Assembly (NCBI GenBank): GCA_963730735.1
Contig: CAVSSX010000008.1
Location: 434,001 to 498,000, forward strand
DNA from: CAVSSX01 sp963730735
GTDB lineage: Bacteria > Actinomycetota > Acidimicrobiia > Acidimicrobiales > RAAP-2
Reading direction: 5' to 3'
DNA: 64,000 bases
Each line of letters opens with the position of its first letter. Position 1 is the first letter of the stretch. Positions 1 through 7,291 of this stretch are shown piece after piece. Position numbers and translations under genes: made by a program. The notes under the pieces are model-generated. The model ran no database searches. It was given only the letters and a program-made list of their open reading frames with translations, and was not told where the DNA came from.

Positions 1-1
1 G

Positions 2-829
2 ATCTTCCAGATCGAGACGACGCTCAACACCGACACCTTCCCCTCCAATTTCGCCTTCCTGCAGAAACGCGAGTGGGAGTGGGGGGTGCGGGACCGGGCG
101 ACGTTCGCCGCCTCGTCGGCCGCCCTCGCCCGGACGCCGCCCCGGATCGCCCGGCAGGTCTTCCACTCGATCAAGGCGCCGCACGCCATGACCTCGGTGC
201 AGGCCGGCGAGGTCGAGGCGGTCCACGCCATCACCACGGCCAACGTCTGGGAGCAGCAGGGCGTGGTGGTGGAGGGCCAGACCGACATCCTGTCGCTGGG
301 CCTGCCCTACATCTGCCCGTACAACGTGAACTCGATCATGAACCCGATCCTGGTCGCCTGCCTCGGGCTCGGGTACTTCTTCAATCTCTACCGGGGCAAG
401 CCGCTCGTGCGCGAGGGCGGGGTGGTCATCCTGCGCCACCCGACGCCCTGGGACTTCCACCCCGGCCACCACCCGAGCTACATCGACTTCTTCGAGCAGG
501 TGCTGGCCGAGACGACCGACCCCAACGTCATCCACAAGACGTTCGAGGAGGCCTACGCCACCGACCCGTGGTACATCCACCTCTACCGCACGGGCCACGC
601 CTACCACGGCGTGCATCCGTTCTACATGTGGTACTGGTGCGCCCACGCCTTGGCCCACCTGGGCCGGGTGGTCATCGTCGGCGGCGACCCGGCGGCCGTC
701 CGGCGGATGGGCTTCTCGCCCGCCTCGACCTTCAACGACGCCCTGGAGTTGGCCCGCGACGTGGTCGGACCCTCGCCCACCCTCACCCACCTGCACTGCC
801 CGCCGATCCTGATGGCCGACGTCCAGTGA
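2..829 (+). CDS. LarA-like (lactate racemase domain, DUF2088) protein, 3' part
   Basis: The reading frame is open from the left edge, so the gene starts outside the window; 275 codons remain before TGA at 827. The visible part has no signal peptide. It has a His/Pro-rich stretch with RHPTPW and PGHHPSY, and a segment PYNVNSIMNP that resembles actinobacterial lactate-racemase-domain proteins. LarA enzymes use a nickel pincer cofactor to racemise 2-hydroxyacids, but the N-terminal half needed to test this is missing. An acyltransferase follows on the same strand after 31 bases, so the two are probably co-transcribed. The family name comes from remembered similarity and is moderate to weak; a different metal-dependent enzyme is possible. 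Confidence 0.5.
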   Translation: MFQIETTLNTDTFPSNFAFLQKREWEWGVRDRATFAASSAALARTPPRIARQVFHSIKAPHAMTSVQAGEVEAVHAITTANVWEQQGVVVEGQTDILSLGLPYICPYNVNSIMNPILVACLGLGYFFNLYRGKPLVREGGVVILRHPTPWDFHPGHHPSYIDFFEQVLAETTDPNVIHKTFEEAYATDPWYIHLYRTGHAYHGVHPFYMWYWCAHALAHLGRVVIVGGDPAAVRRMGFSPASTFNDALELARDVVGPSPTLTHLHCPPILMADVQ

Positions 830-860
830 CCGGGGAGCACCCGACGCTCGGGGGTCGGCC

Positions 861-1844
861 GTGAGCCGGGCCGGGTCGGCCCTGGCCCGGCTGGGGCGGG
901 CCCGGTTCCCCCTGGCCGCGCCGACGTGGCCCGACAGCGTGCCCCGGCCGGCCCCCGAGCGCCACGTGGGCCTCGACTACGACCACGACTGGTCCCGCCG
1001 CTACCCGGTGCGCCTGGCCCGGGCGGTCGTCCTCGACAACCTCACCCGGCCGGTGGCCCGGGCCCTGGCCCCGGCGACCATCCGGGGGGACGAACACCTC
1101 TCCACCCTGGAGGGCCCGGTCATCTTCGCCGCCAACCACGCCAGCCACGTCGACACGCCGCTGCTCCTGACCAACCTGCCGCTGCGGTTCCGGCACCACA
1201 CGGTGATCGCCGCCGCCTCGGACTTCTTCTTCGACCGCACCTGGAAGGCGGTGCTCTGGTCGTTCTCGCTGGCCGCCATCCCGATCGAACGCAGCCGGAT
1301 CAACCGGCAGTCCTCGGACACGGCCGCCGAGCTGCTGACCGACGGGTGGAACCTGGTCATCTTCCCCGAGGGCGGCCGGTCCCCCGACGGCTGGACCCAG
1401 CCGTTCACCGGCGGCGCCGCCTACCTGGCCCGGCGCACCGGGCGACCGGTGGTGCCGGTGTACCTGCACGGCACCCGGCACCTCCTGCCCAAGCGGCCGA
1501 GCAGCGCCGAGCGGGCACCCGGCGGCTCGGGGACCGAGAACCGGGCCGGCGGCGGCCTGCGCCGCTCGCCGGTCACCATCCTGTTCGGCGCGCCGCTGAC
1601 CCCCGACGAAGGGGAATCGGCCCGCCGCTTCAGCACCCGGGTCGAGACGGCCGTGGCCCAGCTCGGCCGGGAGGTCGAGACCGACTGGTGGACGGCCCGA
1701 CGCTCCGGCGGCGCCGAGGCCCTGCGACTCCAACGCGGCCCCGAGGCCGCCCCGTGGCGCCGGTCATGGGCCCTCGGACCGTCACCCGACGAACGGCGCT
1801 CGTCCGAGAGCGGCGGCGGGTGGCCGCCGGACTCGGGCCGCTGA
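861..1844 (+). CDS. 1-acyl-sn-glycerol-3-phosphate acyltransferase family protein (PlsC-like)
   Basis: This 327-residue protein has the lysophospholipid acyltransferase signatures: NHASHVD at residues 92-98 (the HX4D catalytic pair) and FPEGGRS at 168-174 (the substrate-phosphate EGxR block). Family members transfer an acyl chain from acyl-CoA or acyl-ACP to a lysophospholipid at the inner face of the membrane. The GTG start at 861 was chosen because it lies just after the preceding stop and gives a compact N-terminus. The roughly 60 C-terminal residues are Arg/Gly-rich and probably disordered. The exact acceptor lipid cannot be told from sequence. Confidence 0.85.
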   Translation: MSRAGSALARLGRARFPLAAPTWPDSVPRPAPERHVGLDYDHDWSRRYPVRLARAVVLDNLTRPVARALAPATIRGDEHLSTLEGPVIFAANHASHVDTPLLLTNLPLRFRHHTVIAAASDFFFDRTWKAVLWSFSLAAIPIERSRINRQSSDTAAELLTDGWNLVIFPEGGRSPDGWTQPFTGGAAYLARRTGRPVVPVYLHGTRHLLPKRPSSAERAPGGSGTENRAGGGLRRSPVTILFGAPLTPDEGESARRFSTRVETAVAQLGREVETDWWTARRSGGAEALRLQRGPEAAPWRRSWALGPSPDERRSSESGGGWPPDSGR

Positions 1845-1881
1845 CCGCCCTCGCCGACTGCCGCGTCGTGGCGACCGCCCG

Positions 1882-2643
1882 CTAACGGCGACGGCGGGAC
1901 CGCCCCATCGCCGCCCCGAGCCGTTCGGCCCGCAGCGCCGCTTCGTGGCGGTCGTCCAGGGGCGCCAGGGGTTCGGTCCCGTCGAGCGCCCAGCCGAGGA
2001 GCAGATCGGCCAGGGCCGGGTTCCGGGCCAGCACCGGCCCGTGGAGGTACGTGCCGACCACCCGGTCCGACCACGCCCCCTCGCTCGGCGCCGTCCCGGC
2101 CGGCGTCGCACCGTTGCCGATCCCGTCCACCACCCGGGCCAGCGGGTGGGCGGTCGGGCCGAGGCGGGTGACCCCGGCGTGGTTCTCGAAGCCGGTCAGG
2201 GTGGGCAGCACGGTCCCCGCCACCTCGTAGGGCTCGGCCCGCACCTCGCCGACCGCCCGGGGCCCGGTCCCCTTGGCCGTGGCCACATCGAGCAGTCCCA
2301 GCCCCGGCAGTTGGCGGCCGTCGGCCCCGGGGAAGGAGGTCCCGACGATCTGGAAGCCGGCACAGACGGCCAGCACCACCGACCCGGCCTCGAGGGCCCG
2401 GGTGAGCCCACCGTCGGCCCGTAGGGCCTCGGCCGCCCGGACCTGGGGCCCGTCCTCCCCCCCACCCAGGGTGTAGAGGTCGGCGGCCGGGAGCGGGCGA
2501 TCCGAGGGGGCCTCGAGCAGCTCGACCGGGAGACCCCGCCACTCGGCCCGACGGGCCAGCACCAACCCGTTGCCCCCGTCGCCGTAGGTGCCGAGCAGGT
2601 CGGGGTAGACCACGGCGATCCGGAGCGCCCCCGAACGGCTCAT
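1882..2643 (-). CDS. gatD: Lipid II isoglutaminyl synthase, glutaminase subunit GatD
   Basis: A 253-residue class I glutamine amidotransferase domain. It supplies ammonia to MurT, which amidates the D-Glu alpha-carboxyl of the peptidoglycan stem peptide. The nucleophile is Cys94 in LAVCAGFQ, and His201 in GTYLHGP fits the catalytic triad. The N-terminus starts directly with the beta-strand IAVVYPDLLGTYGD typical of the family. An in-frame extension reaches 74 codons upstream, but ATG at 2643 is preferred: it overlaps the murT stop in an ATGA junction, as expected for co-translated partners. Length matches known GatD. Confidence 0.93.
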   Translation of the reverse strand: MSRSGALRIAVVYPDLLGTYGDGGNGLVLARRAEWRGLPVELLEAPSDRPLPAADLYTLGGGEDGPQVRAAEALRADGGLTRALEAGSVVLAVCAGFQIVGTSFPGADGRQLPGLGLLDVATAKGTGPRAVGEVRAEPYEVAGTVLPTLTGFENHAGVTRLGPTAHPLARVVDGIGNGATPAGTAPSEGAWSDRVVGTYLHGPVLARNPALADLLLGWALDGTEPLAPLDDRHEAALRAERLGAAMGRSRRRR

Positions 2644-3938
2644 CGCTCGAGGAGGTCCCGGAACGCCGTGTAGTTGCCGATGAAGTCGACGCCCTCCGCC
2701 GTTCCCGCTCCGCCGGCCGCCGTGCCCACGGCGGCCACCGGATCGGGCACCGACTGGTGCGCCACTCCGGCGTAGTGCAACCGCACCGACAAGTCGGCCC
2801 AGCGGTCGCCGGTGGCCACCACCGGGCGCCCGGCCAACCGCTCGAACGGGACGTCCCAGAGCCACGAGGGGTCCCGGCCGTCGGCCACCCGGGCGTTGAT
2901 GCCCACGACCACCGGGGCGCCCGAGGGGCCGACCAGCTCGAGCAGCTCACCCCAGCCGGCCGGGTTCTTGGCCAGCAGGAGACGGGTGGCCACCCCGCCC
3001 ACCTCCTTGGTGGTGAACCGACCGGCGACGTCGGTCACGGTGGCCATGGCCTCGAAGGCCGCCGCCGGAGCCACGCCGAACGGGGCGGCGGCGGCGGCGG
3101 CCATGACCGCGTTGGCCACGTTGAAGCGGCCGGGAAGGGCGAGGGTCACGTCGTGGCGTCCCCCGTCGGCCCAGTGGGCGGCCACCGGCCCCTCGCCGTC
3201 CGTTCCCGCCCACGCCGGCCACACCGAGGGTTCGGGTCGGGAGAAGCCGCACGTGCAGGACCAGGTCGTGGCGTCGGGTCCCCCCGCCGCGCCCTCGGTG
3301 AAGGTGATGCGCCCCTCGCACGCCGGACAACCGACGGCGTCGGCCCGCCAGCGCATGCCGGCCGCCACCCAGACCACCCGGGGCGCCAGCTCGGCCCCCC
3401 ACACCACCAGCGGGTCGTCGGCGTTGGCCACCACGACCGGCCGGGCATCGGCCAGGGCGGCCCGCCAACGGCCGGCCAGCATCCGGACCTCGCTCGTGCG
3501 GTCGAGCTGGTCGCGGCTCAGGTTCAACAGCACCACGACCTCGGGCACGCTCCGCTCGATCAGCAGCGGGAGATAGCCCTCGTCCACCTCGAGCACCGCC
3601 GGTCCCCGATCGGGTCCGGCGGCCAGCGCCGCCACGTGGCCCGCCGGCATGTTCGAGCCGGTGGCGTTGGTGACGACCGATCCCGGTCGCCCCGCTTCGA
3701 GGGCCACGGCCAGGAGCCGGGTGGTGGTGGTCTTGCCGTTGGTCCCGCTCACCAGGGCCACCGGCCGGCCGAGGGTCAGCGTCGTCAGCAGCCCCGGGTC
3801 GAGGGCCAGGCCGGCCCGGCCACCGACGACCGTGCCGCTCCCGACCTGGATCCGGCGGGAGGCGGCGTTCACGACCCGGACGGCGGCCAGCGCCACCCGG
3901 GTCCGGGCCGAGCGGGCCGGCGGACGGGGGCCGCTCAC
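2640..3938 (-). CDS. murT: Lipid II isoglutaminyl synthase, ligase subunit MurT
   Basis: A 432-residue Mur-ligase family protein. The P-loop GTNGKTT lies at residues 65-71 and the central ATPase domain carries the MurT-type zinc ribbon, with cysteines at 204, 207, 228 and 230. With GatD it forms the cytoplasmic complex that converts D-Glu to D-isoglutamine in lipid II, required for efficient cross-linking in many Gram-positive bacteria. The GTG start overlaps the stop of the upstream HAD-acyltransferase gene (GTGA) and its stop overlaps gatD (ATGA), so the three genes form one translationally coupled operon. Confidence 0.93.
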   Translation of the reverse strand: MSGPRPPARSARTRVALAAVRVVNAASRRIQVGSGTVVGGRAGLALDPGLLTTLTLGRPVALVSGTNGKTTTTRLLAVALEAGRPGSVVTNATGSNMPAGHVAALAAGPDRGPAVLEVDEGYLPLLIERSVPEVVVLLNLSRDQLDRTSEVRMLAGRWRAALADARPVVVANADDPLVVWGAELAPRVVWVAAGMRWRADAVGCPACEGRITFTEGAAGGPDATTWSCTCGFSRPEPSVWPAWAGTDGEGPVAAHWADGGRHDVTLALPGRFNVANAVMAAAAAAPFGVAPAAAFEAMATVTDVAGRFTTKEVGGVATRLLLAKNPAGWGELLELVGPSGAPVVVGINARVADGRDPSWLWDVPFERLAGRPVVATGDRWADLSVRLHYAGVAHQSVPDPVAAVGTAAGGAGTAEGVDFIGNYTAFRDLLER

Positions 3939-5327
3939 GAGGACCGGCCCGACGGCGAACCCGGCGGACGGGTCCGGGACAGCTCCTCGCCGCTGGGGCG
4001 ATGCGGCCGACGGGCCTCGGGCGGGAGCAGGTCGGCGATGGCCGTCATCAGCTCGGTGGTGTCGGCCGCGGCGTCATTCCCGGCCAGCCAGCGCGGCGCG
4101 CCGACCCGCACCACGACCGTCGGCGGCCGCCGCACACCGGCGATGTCGGGCACCCGGGACGACCGGGGCCAGACCTGCTCGGTCCCCCACAGCCCGACCG
4201 GGACCACCGGGGCCCCGGTGGCCGCGGCCAGACGGGCCGCCCCGGTCCGTCCGACGAGGGTCGGCTCGAAGAACGCCTCGCCGCGCGGGATGGTGCCCTG
4301 CGGCAGGATGATCACCACCTCACCGGCCCGCAGGGCCGCTTCGGCCGCCGTCAGGGCGTCGGCCGCCCCGTGGCCGCGGTCGACGGCGATGCCACCGACC
4401 GCCCGGGCGACCCACCCGACCACCGGGACGTCGAAGACCTCCCGCTTGGCCAGGAACCGGACCGGCCGGCCGAGCCGGGCGGCGACGATCCCGAGAGCGG
4501 CCACGTCGAAGTAGCTCCGGTGGTTCGACGCCAGCAGGACCGGGCCCCTTCGGGGGCACGTGGTCGAGACCGCCGATGTCGAAGCGGGCGTAGGGGAAGG
4601 CCTCGGGCCGCACGAAGTGGCGCAGCAGGTGGTAGGGCTCGACGCCGAGCACCGAGGGGATACCGGCCGGCCGGTCCCAGGACTCGATCGACCAACGGCG
4701 CAGCACGGCCAGGGCCAGCAGCGAGGCATCGGGGTTCACGGCGTGGGCGTGGCCCACGCTCGAGAGCAACGGGACGTCGAAGACGCTGTCCGAACAGGCG
4801 TGGCAGTCGGCCAGGTCCACCCCTTCGGCCTCGGCCCAGCGCCGGACGGCCTGCAGCTTGCCGAGTCCCCACACGAAGCCGCCCTCGAGCCGGCCGGTGT
4901 AGCGGCCCTCGACCACCTCGTAGCGGGTGGCGACCACCGCCTCGAAGCCCAGGGACTCGGCCAAGGGGGTCACCATGTCGGCCGGCGTGGTCGTGGCCAG
5001 CACCAGGCGATGGCCGGCGTCTCGGAAGGCGGCCAGGGCATCGGGGGCGAAGGGGGCGATCAGGGACCGCAGGCCGTCCACGGCCCGGACGGCGGCCCGC
5101 TGGACGTCCTCCTGACGCCATCCTCGAGCCACCCGGGCGGCGGCCCGGGCCAGGGCCATGGCCAACGGGTTCTCGCCGAAGCGGTCGTAGAGGGCGTAGA
5201 GGTAGCGGTCCCCGGGGACCGAACGACCCTCGGGCACCACCCCTTCGGCGATCAAGGCGGCGTTCAGGACCGGGCCGCTGGCCCGCCGCAACAGCGTGCG
5301 GTCGAGATCGATGAACACGGTGCCCAC
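3935..5327 (-). CDS. HAD-IB phosphatase / PlsC acyltransferase fusion (frameshifted as sequenced)
   Basis: The N-terminal half is a HAD-superfamily IB phosphatase with the nucleophile motif FIDLDRTLL at residues 5-13. The C-terminal half is an acyltransferase with SNHRSYFD (HX4D) and LPQGTIPRGE. The two halves lie in different frames. Joining them at the run gggcccc (4542-4548) by removing one base restores HVPPKGPVLLASNHRSYFD and a 463-residue protein. The arrangement resembles mycobacterial fusions such as Rv2483c, which are thought to act on phosphatidate or lysophosphatidate. It is the first gene of the operon with murT and gatD. The break is probably a sequencing indel rather than a real lesion. 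Confidence 0.85.
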
Positions 5328-5622
5328 GAGGGGCGAGGCTACAAGGGACCACCCGGGCGCCGGTCCGCCGAAAACCGTCCCCGGACGCGGTGAAGGGATC
5401 GCCGGGGGGGTGGCGATCCCTTCACACTGACTCGTCAGGAACGGAGGGGGGGTTCCATCTCCTGCGGTCTGAAGCCATTGTGAACCCTCGCCCCTAATCT
5501 GTCAAGCAGCTTCCAGAGATATCTCAGATCATTTATGATGATGTTGGGTCCGGTCGGTAACCCGGTATATACCTGACCGTTACGAGGAGCTCTCCCCCCC
5601 TTCCTCGCACAAGGAGCTGACG
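5328..5622. promoter_or_regulatory. Divergent intergenic region, HAD-PlsC operon / LysR gene
   Basis: This is the longest gene-free stretch in the window (295 bases) and separates two divergently transcribed units. It holds a perfect hairpin at 5390-5425, listed separately. Next to the LysR gene is an AT-richer segment (about 5490-5580) containing the palindromes gagatatctc (5516-5525) and ggtatatacc (5564-5573). LysR regulators usually bind dyads in exactly this position and control both themselves and the divergent gene, so these are candidate operators. No ORF or RNA gene was recognised here. Confidence 0.55.
5390..5425. repeat. Perfect 14-bp inverted repeat with G-rich 8-base loop
   Basis: The arms gtgaagggatcgcc (5390-5403) and ggcgatcccttcac (5412-5425) are exact reverse complements, separated by seven G and one T. 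There is no T-tract on either side, and the element lies between divergent promoters, so a normal terminator role is unlikely. It starts 62 bases upstream of the HAD-PlsC start codon and could lie in that gene's 5' leader or act as a protein-binding dyad. Confidence 0.75.
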
Positions 5623-6570
5623 ATGGATATCCGGCATCTGCAGGCGCTGATCGGCATTGCCGACCGGGGCAGCTTCTCGGCGGCGGCCGAGTCGCTGGGC
5701 ACCGTGCAGTCGAACGTGTCGGCCCACATCGCCCGACTCGAGCGGGAGCTCGACGTGGTGCTGGTCGAGCGCTCCAGCGGTCGGCTCACCGAGGAGGGCG
5801 AGATCGTGGTGGCCCGGGCCCGCCGGATGATGGTGGAGATGGACGCCCTGGTGGCCGACGTGATGGCCCTGCGCCAGGAAGTCGTGGGCACGGTGCGGAT
5901 CGGGATGATCGGCACCACCGGTCGCTGGCTGGTGCCCCAGCTCTTCACCCGGGTCCGGGTCCGTCACCCCCACATCCACCTCCACGTGGCCGACGGGACC
6001 AACACCACGCTCGAGCCCCAGCTGGTGTCCGGGCAGCTGGACCTGGCCGTCCTGACCCTGCCGGCACCCGGCGACGAGGTCACGACGACCCCGCTGTTCG
6101 AAGAGGACCTGGTCTTGGTGGTCCCCGTCGACCATCCCCTGGCGGCCCAGGCCAAGGCCAGCCCCGGCGGGCTGTCGAGCGACCTGCCCCTCTCGGCCCT
6201 CGCCGACCTCGAGCTCGTCCTGCCCATGCCCGGCACCGCCCTGCGCGACGAGATCGACGCCGCCGTGCGGCCGGCCGGGATCGTGCTCCGCCCGACGATG
6301 GAGCTCGACGGCCTGCGGATGATCGCGTCGTTGACCTTCGACGGCTACGGGCCGGCCGTGCTGCCGGCCACCGCCGTCCCGGGCTTCCTGCGGGACCGGT
6401 TCCTCCTCCTCTCGCTCGAGGGGTTCCCCCGGCGCAAGGTCGGGGTCGCCCTGCGCAGCCGGGGACTCCCCTCGGCCCCGACCCGGGCCATCATGGAGCT
6501 CCTCCACGAGGTGGTCCACGACGGGAGCGCCCTGCCGCAGGGCCTCCACGCGCCGGCTGGCAGCGACTGA
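5623..6570 (+). CDS. LysR family transcriptional regulator
   Basis: A 315-residue protein with an N-terminal winged helix-turn-helix. Residues 1-60 contain GSFSAAAESLGTVQSNVSAHI, the canonical LysR recognition region; a LysR substrate-binding domain follows from about residue 90. The ATG at 5623 gives the family-typical start MDIRHLQALI. LysR proteins sense small metabolites and usually regulate a divergent neighbour, which here is the HAD-PlsC/murT/gatD operon about 300 bases away. The effector cannot be inferred. The next gene on the right is on the opposite strand and converges with it. Confidence 0.92.
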   Translation: MDIRHLQALIGIADRGSFSAAAESLGTVQSNVSAHIARLERELDVVLVERSSGRLTEEGEIVVARARRMMVEMDALVADVMALRQEVVGTVRIGMIGTTGRWLVPQLFTRVRVRHPHIHLHVADGTNTTLEPQLVSGQLDLAVLTLPAPGDEVTTTPLFEEDLVLVVPVDHPLAAQAKASPGGLSSDLPLSALADLELVLPMPGTALRDEIDAAVRPAGIVLRPTMELDGLRMIASLTFDGYGPAVLPATAVPGFLRDRFLLLSLEGFPRRKVGVALRSRGLPSAPTRAIMELLHEVVHDGSALPQGLHAPAGSD

Positions 6571-6593
6571 CGCCGGGCCGGCCGACGACGGGC

Positions 6594-7256
6594 TCAGCCC
6601 CCGGGTGGGCGGGGCTCCCGCCACATCGTCCACAGCGTGGGCCCACCGTCGTTCGCCACCTCCTGGGTGACGTCGAAGCCGTGCCGGCGGTAGAAGGGCA
6701 CGTTGGCCGCCTTGGAGGACTCGAGGTAGGCGGGAAGGCCATTGCGGTCGCAGTGGGACAACACCGGGGCCAACACCGCCGAACCGACCCCCTGGCGCTG
6801 ACGGGCCGGCTCGGTACCGAGGGTGGCCAGGTGCCAATGCGGCGTCGCCGGTCGGAGCGCCTCCATCCGGGCCAGGAACCGGACGGTCCGGGTGAGCGAG
6901 CCGAACACGTAGGGCGTCAAGGGCAAGAGGGCCAGCAGACCCCGCACGCCGCTCAGCGACGGGCGGTCCGGGGGCGACCACACCGCCGCGCCGGCGAGAT
7001 CCGGGGTCGTGGTGACCACCCCGGTCTGGAGGAGGTCGTAGCCCACCTGGAGTCGGAAGAACGACCGGAGACCACGGGGACGCCGACGCGCCGAAGGGAA
7101 GATGAAGCAGGCGACCGGGTCGTCGTCGAAGGCCCGGGCGAGCATGGCGCACAGGGCCGGCACGTCGCTGCGGATGGCCGGGCGGGCCGAGGGGGACCCG
7201 TACGCCGAAGCGCTCGGTTCGACACCCTCGATCCGAGCGTCGTCACCTTCGTCCAT
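6594..7256 (-). CDS. GNAT family N-acetyltransferase
   Basis: A 220-residue protein with a C-terminal GNAT fold. The acetyl-CoA-binding motif A is seen as LGTEPARQRQGVGSAVL, and the final strand includes FYRRHGF. The N-terminal 25 residues are low in conservation signals, so the true start could be slightly downstream. The substrate (amine, amino acid or antibiotic) cannot be predicted. It lies between the convergent LysR gene and the GH43 gene, 35 bases from the latter, and may be transcribed with it on the minus strand. Confidence 0.85.
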   Translation of the reverse strand: MDEGDDARIEGVEPSASAYGSPSARPAIRSDVPALCAMLARAFDDDPVACFIFPSARRRPRGLRSFFRLQVGYDLLQTGVVTTTPDLAGAAVWSPPDRPSLSGVRGLLALLPLTPYVFGSLTRTVRFLARMEALRPATPHWHLATLGTEPARQRQGVGSAVLAPVLSHCDRNGLPAYLESSKAANVPFYRRHGFDVTQEVANDGGPTLWTMWREPRPPGG

Positions 7257-7291
7257 CTGGCCCCATCGTACCCAGCCGGTCGAGGCGCGGC

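Noticed and set aside
4320..4729. Programmed ribosomal frameshifting in the HAD-PlsC gene
   Set aside because: No slippery heptamer with a clear downstream structure stands out, and similar single-base breaks recur in six other unrelated genes, so sequencing error is simpler.
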